Assembly: GCA_030655595.1 (NCBI GenBank)
Contig: JAUSNQ010000147.1
Span: 1-8,392 of the forward strand
Source: Paludibacter sp.
Lineage (GTDB): Bacteria; Bacteroidota; Bacteroidia; Bacteroidales; Paludibacteraceae
Reading direction: 5' to 3'
DNA: 8,392 nucleotides
In this document: positions 7,154-8,392 of the stretch, piece by piece
How positions within the stretch are numbered: the first letter of the stretch is position 1
Layout: the number at the start of each line of letters is the position of its first letter
Position numbers and translations under genes: made by a program
Notes under the pieces: model-generated
What the model was told of the DNA's origin: nothing
Seen by the model: only the letters and a program-made list of their open reading frames with translations
Database searches by the model: none

Positions 7154-8325
7154 TAACACAAACACCCACAAACACACGACTTCTTTCCCTCGACGTGCTA
7201 CGCGGTATAACCATCGCAGGCATGATACTGGTCAACAATCCCGGTTCGTGGTGGTATGTGTATGCGCCACTCGGTCACGCTGCCTGGCACGGAATAACAC
7301 CCACCGATCTGGTGTTTCCGTTTTTCATGTTCATCATGGGCATATCGACTTATATATCCCTTCGGAAATTCAATTTTGAATGGAGTAAAGCGACCCTGTT
7401 GAAAATACTAAAGCGAACTTTCGTGATTTTCCTGATTGGCATGGGAATCGCCTGGCTGTCGCTTTCTTTTAGGACATACCGTGCATTGGAACCCGAAGAA
7501 CTTGGTTTTTTTGAACGTTTCTTCCGGGCGATAACAAACTTTGAGAAGCTTCGCATACTCGGTGTGCTGCAACGATTGGCATTGAGTTACGGCGCCACGG
7601 CTGTTATCGCTATCTTAGTCAAACATAAATATATTCCGATTATCATCATTTTGTCATTAATTGGCTATTTCTTTTTGCTGCTATTCGGTAATGGATTCGA
7701 TTTTAGTGAGCAAAATATTATTGCCGTTGTCGATCAGGCTGTGCTGGGTAAAAATCACATGTACATCGACAACGGTGTATATCTCGATCCGGAAGGATTG
7801 TTGAGCACTATTCCATCCATTGCACATGTGTTGATTGGATTTTATGCCGGAATAATGTTGATGCAGACCAAAGACAATCTGGTACGCATCCAGCAATTGT
7901 TTATCATGGGTGCCATTTTGACTTTTGCAGGATTTCTACTAAGCTACGGTTGCCCCATCAATAAAAAAATATGGTCGCCGACTTTTGTGTTGGTAACTTG
8001 CGGATTGGCTTCCACATTGCTGGCTTTACTTGTTTGGATTATTGACGTGAAAGGTCATAAGCGTTGGAGTCGTTTTTTTGAGTCTTTCGGTGTTAATCCG
8101 CTGTTTATTTATGTGGCTGCTGCGGTTTTATCCATACTGATTGGTAACATCATGATCACATATGGTGGTGAACTATTTTCAATCAAAAAGTTCTTGTATG
8201 AAATTGGTTTGCAAAATTATTTGGGTAATTACTTTGGTTCACTTACTTTTGCAGTTTTATTTTTGATAATCAACTGGTTAATTGGACATTTTTTGTATAA
8301 AAAACAAATATATATTAAGATATGA
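7150..8325 (+). CDS. murT: COG4299/DUF5009 inner membrane protein, MurT/NagX-like (MurNAc transporter or acyltransferase-like)
   Basis: The 391-residue product is a multi-pass membrane protein with about ten hydrophobic segments (roughly 15-30, 52-70, 90-106, 140-158, 161-180, 222-237, 249-266, 278-298, 317-334, 364-382). It carries the conserved pattern of the heparan-alpha-glucosaminide N-acetyltransferase-like family: RLLSLDVLRGITIAGMILVN (10-29), HAAWHGITPTDLVFPFFMF (43-61), RILGVLQRLALSY (135-147), DPEGLLSTIPSIAH (213-226) and GVNPLFIY (314-321). As I recall, the Tannerella forsythia protein MurT, encoded just before the MurNAc kinase and MurQ genes, belongs to this family and supports MurNAc uptake together with the kinase; related proteins are called NagX. 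Position here, between NamZ and the kinase, supports that role. Whether it transports, acetylates or does both cannot be decided from sequence. The gene symbol is given by analogy. Confidence 0.82.
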   Translation: MITQTPTNTRLLSLDVLRGITIAGMILVNNPGSWWYVYAPLGHAAWHGITPTDLVFPFFMFIMGISTYISLRKFNFEWSKATLLKILKRTFVIFLIGMGIAWLSLSFRTYRALEPEELGFFERFFRAITNFEKLRILGVLQRLALSYGATAVIAILVKHKYIPIIIILSLIGYFFLLLFGNGFDFSEQNIIAVVDQAVLGKNHMYIDNGVYLDPEGLLSTIPSIAHVLIGFYAGIMLMQTKDNLVRIQQLFIMGAILTFAGFLLSYGCPINKKIWSPTFVLVTCGLASTLLALLVWIIDVKGHKRWSRFFESFGVNPLFIYVAAAVLSILIGNIMITYGGELFSIKKFLYEIGLQNYLGNYFGSLTFAVLFLIINWLIGHFLYKKQIYIKI

Positions 8326-8392
8326 TATTATTAGCAGATGGAGGTTCGACTAAAGTAGATTGGTGCTTGGTTGACCATGGGGTATTGAAAAA
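8322..8392 (+). CDS. murK: BadF/BcrA-type sugar kinase, N-terminal fragment, likely MurNAc/GlcNAc kinase MurK (runs off right edge)
   Basis: Only the first 23 codons are in the window. The ATG at 8322 overlaps the preceding TGA in an ATGA junction. The peptide opens with MILLADGGSTKVDWCLVDHG, whose DGGSTKVDW is the phosphate-1 loop of the ASKHA fold as found in BadF/BcrA/BcrD ATPases and in bacterial N-acetylhexosamine kinases. In Bacteroidota, the gene directly after the MurT-like gene is the cytoplasmic MurNAc kinase MurK, which makes MurNAc-6-phosphate for the etherase MurQ. The fragment is too short to separate a MurNAc from a GlcNAc kinase on sequence; the assignment rests on motif plus position. 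Confidence 0.8.
   Translation, partial: MILLADGGSTKVDWCLVDHGVLK

Overview
The window looks like a chromosomal segment of a Bacteroidota bacterium, most likely of the order Bacteroidales. It has a SusC/RagA-type TonB-linked outer membrane transporter, A+T-rich intergenic DNA without Shine-Dalgarno sequences, and candidate Bacteroidota-type promoters. Its MurNAc-salvage gene order also resembles that known from Tannerella. I cannot assign a genus from sequence alone.

Layout. Positions 1-1217 (minus strand) hold the N-terminal 405 residues of a SusC-like receptor that runs off the left edge. Positions 1218-1623 are an A+T-rich divergent intergenic region with a candidate promoter in each direction. 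From 1624 to the right edge everything is on the plus strand: an exported metallophosphoesterase/PQQ-type propeller fusion (1624-3480), a short period-7 repeat (3474-3522), a tandem-domain family 2 glycosyltransferase (3548-5011), a DUF4922 HIT/GalT-type nucleotidyltransferase-like protein (5004-5924), a NamZ-type exo-beta-N-acetylmuramidase (5921-7153), a COG4299/DUF5009 multi-pass membrane protein related to MurT/NagX (7150-8325), and the first 23 codons of a BadF/BcrA-type sugar kinase, likely MurK (8322 onward).

How they may work together. The right half reads as a peptidoglycan/MurNAc salvage operon. NamZ would release terminal MurNAc in the periplasm, the MurT-like protein would move (or modify) it at the inner membrane, and the kinase would phosphorylate it in the cytoplasm. 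The last five genes overlap their neighbours by 4 or 8 bases, so they are almost certainly one translationally coupled message. The least explained part is the glycosyltransferase plus DUF4922 pair at the head of the coupled set. Its motifs suggest nucleotide-sugar chemistry, but its substrate and link to MurNAc salvage are unknown. The metallophosphoesterase lies 67 bases upstream of the preferred glycosyltransferase start with no visible terminator, so it may be the first gene of the same transcript.
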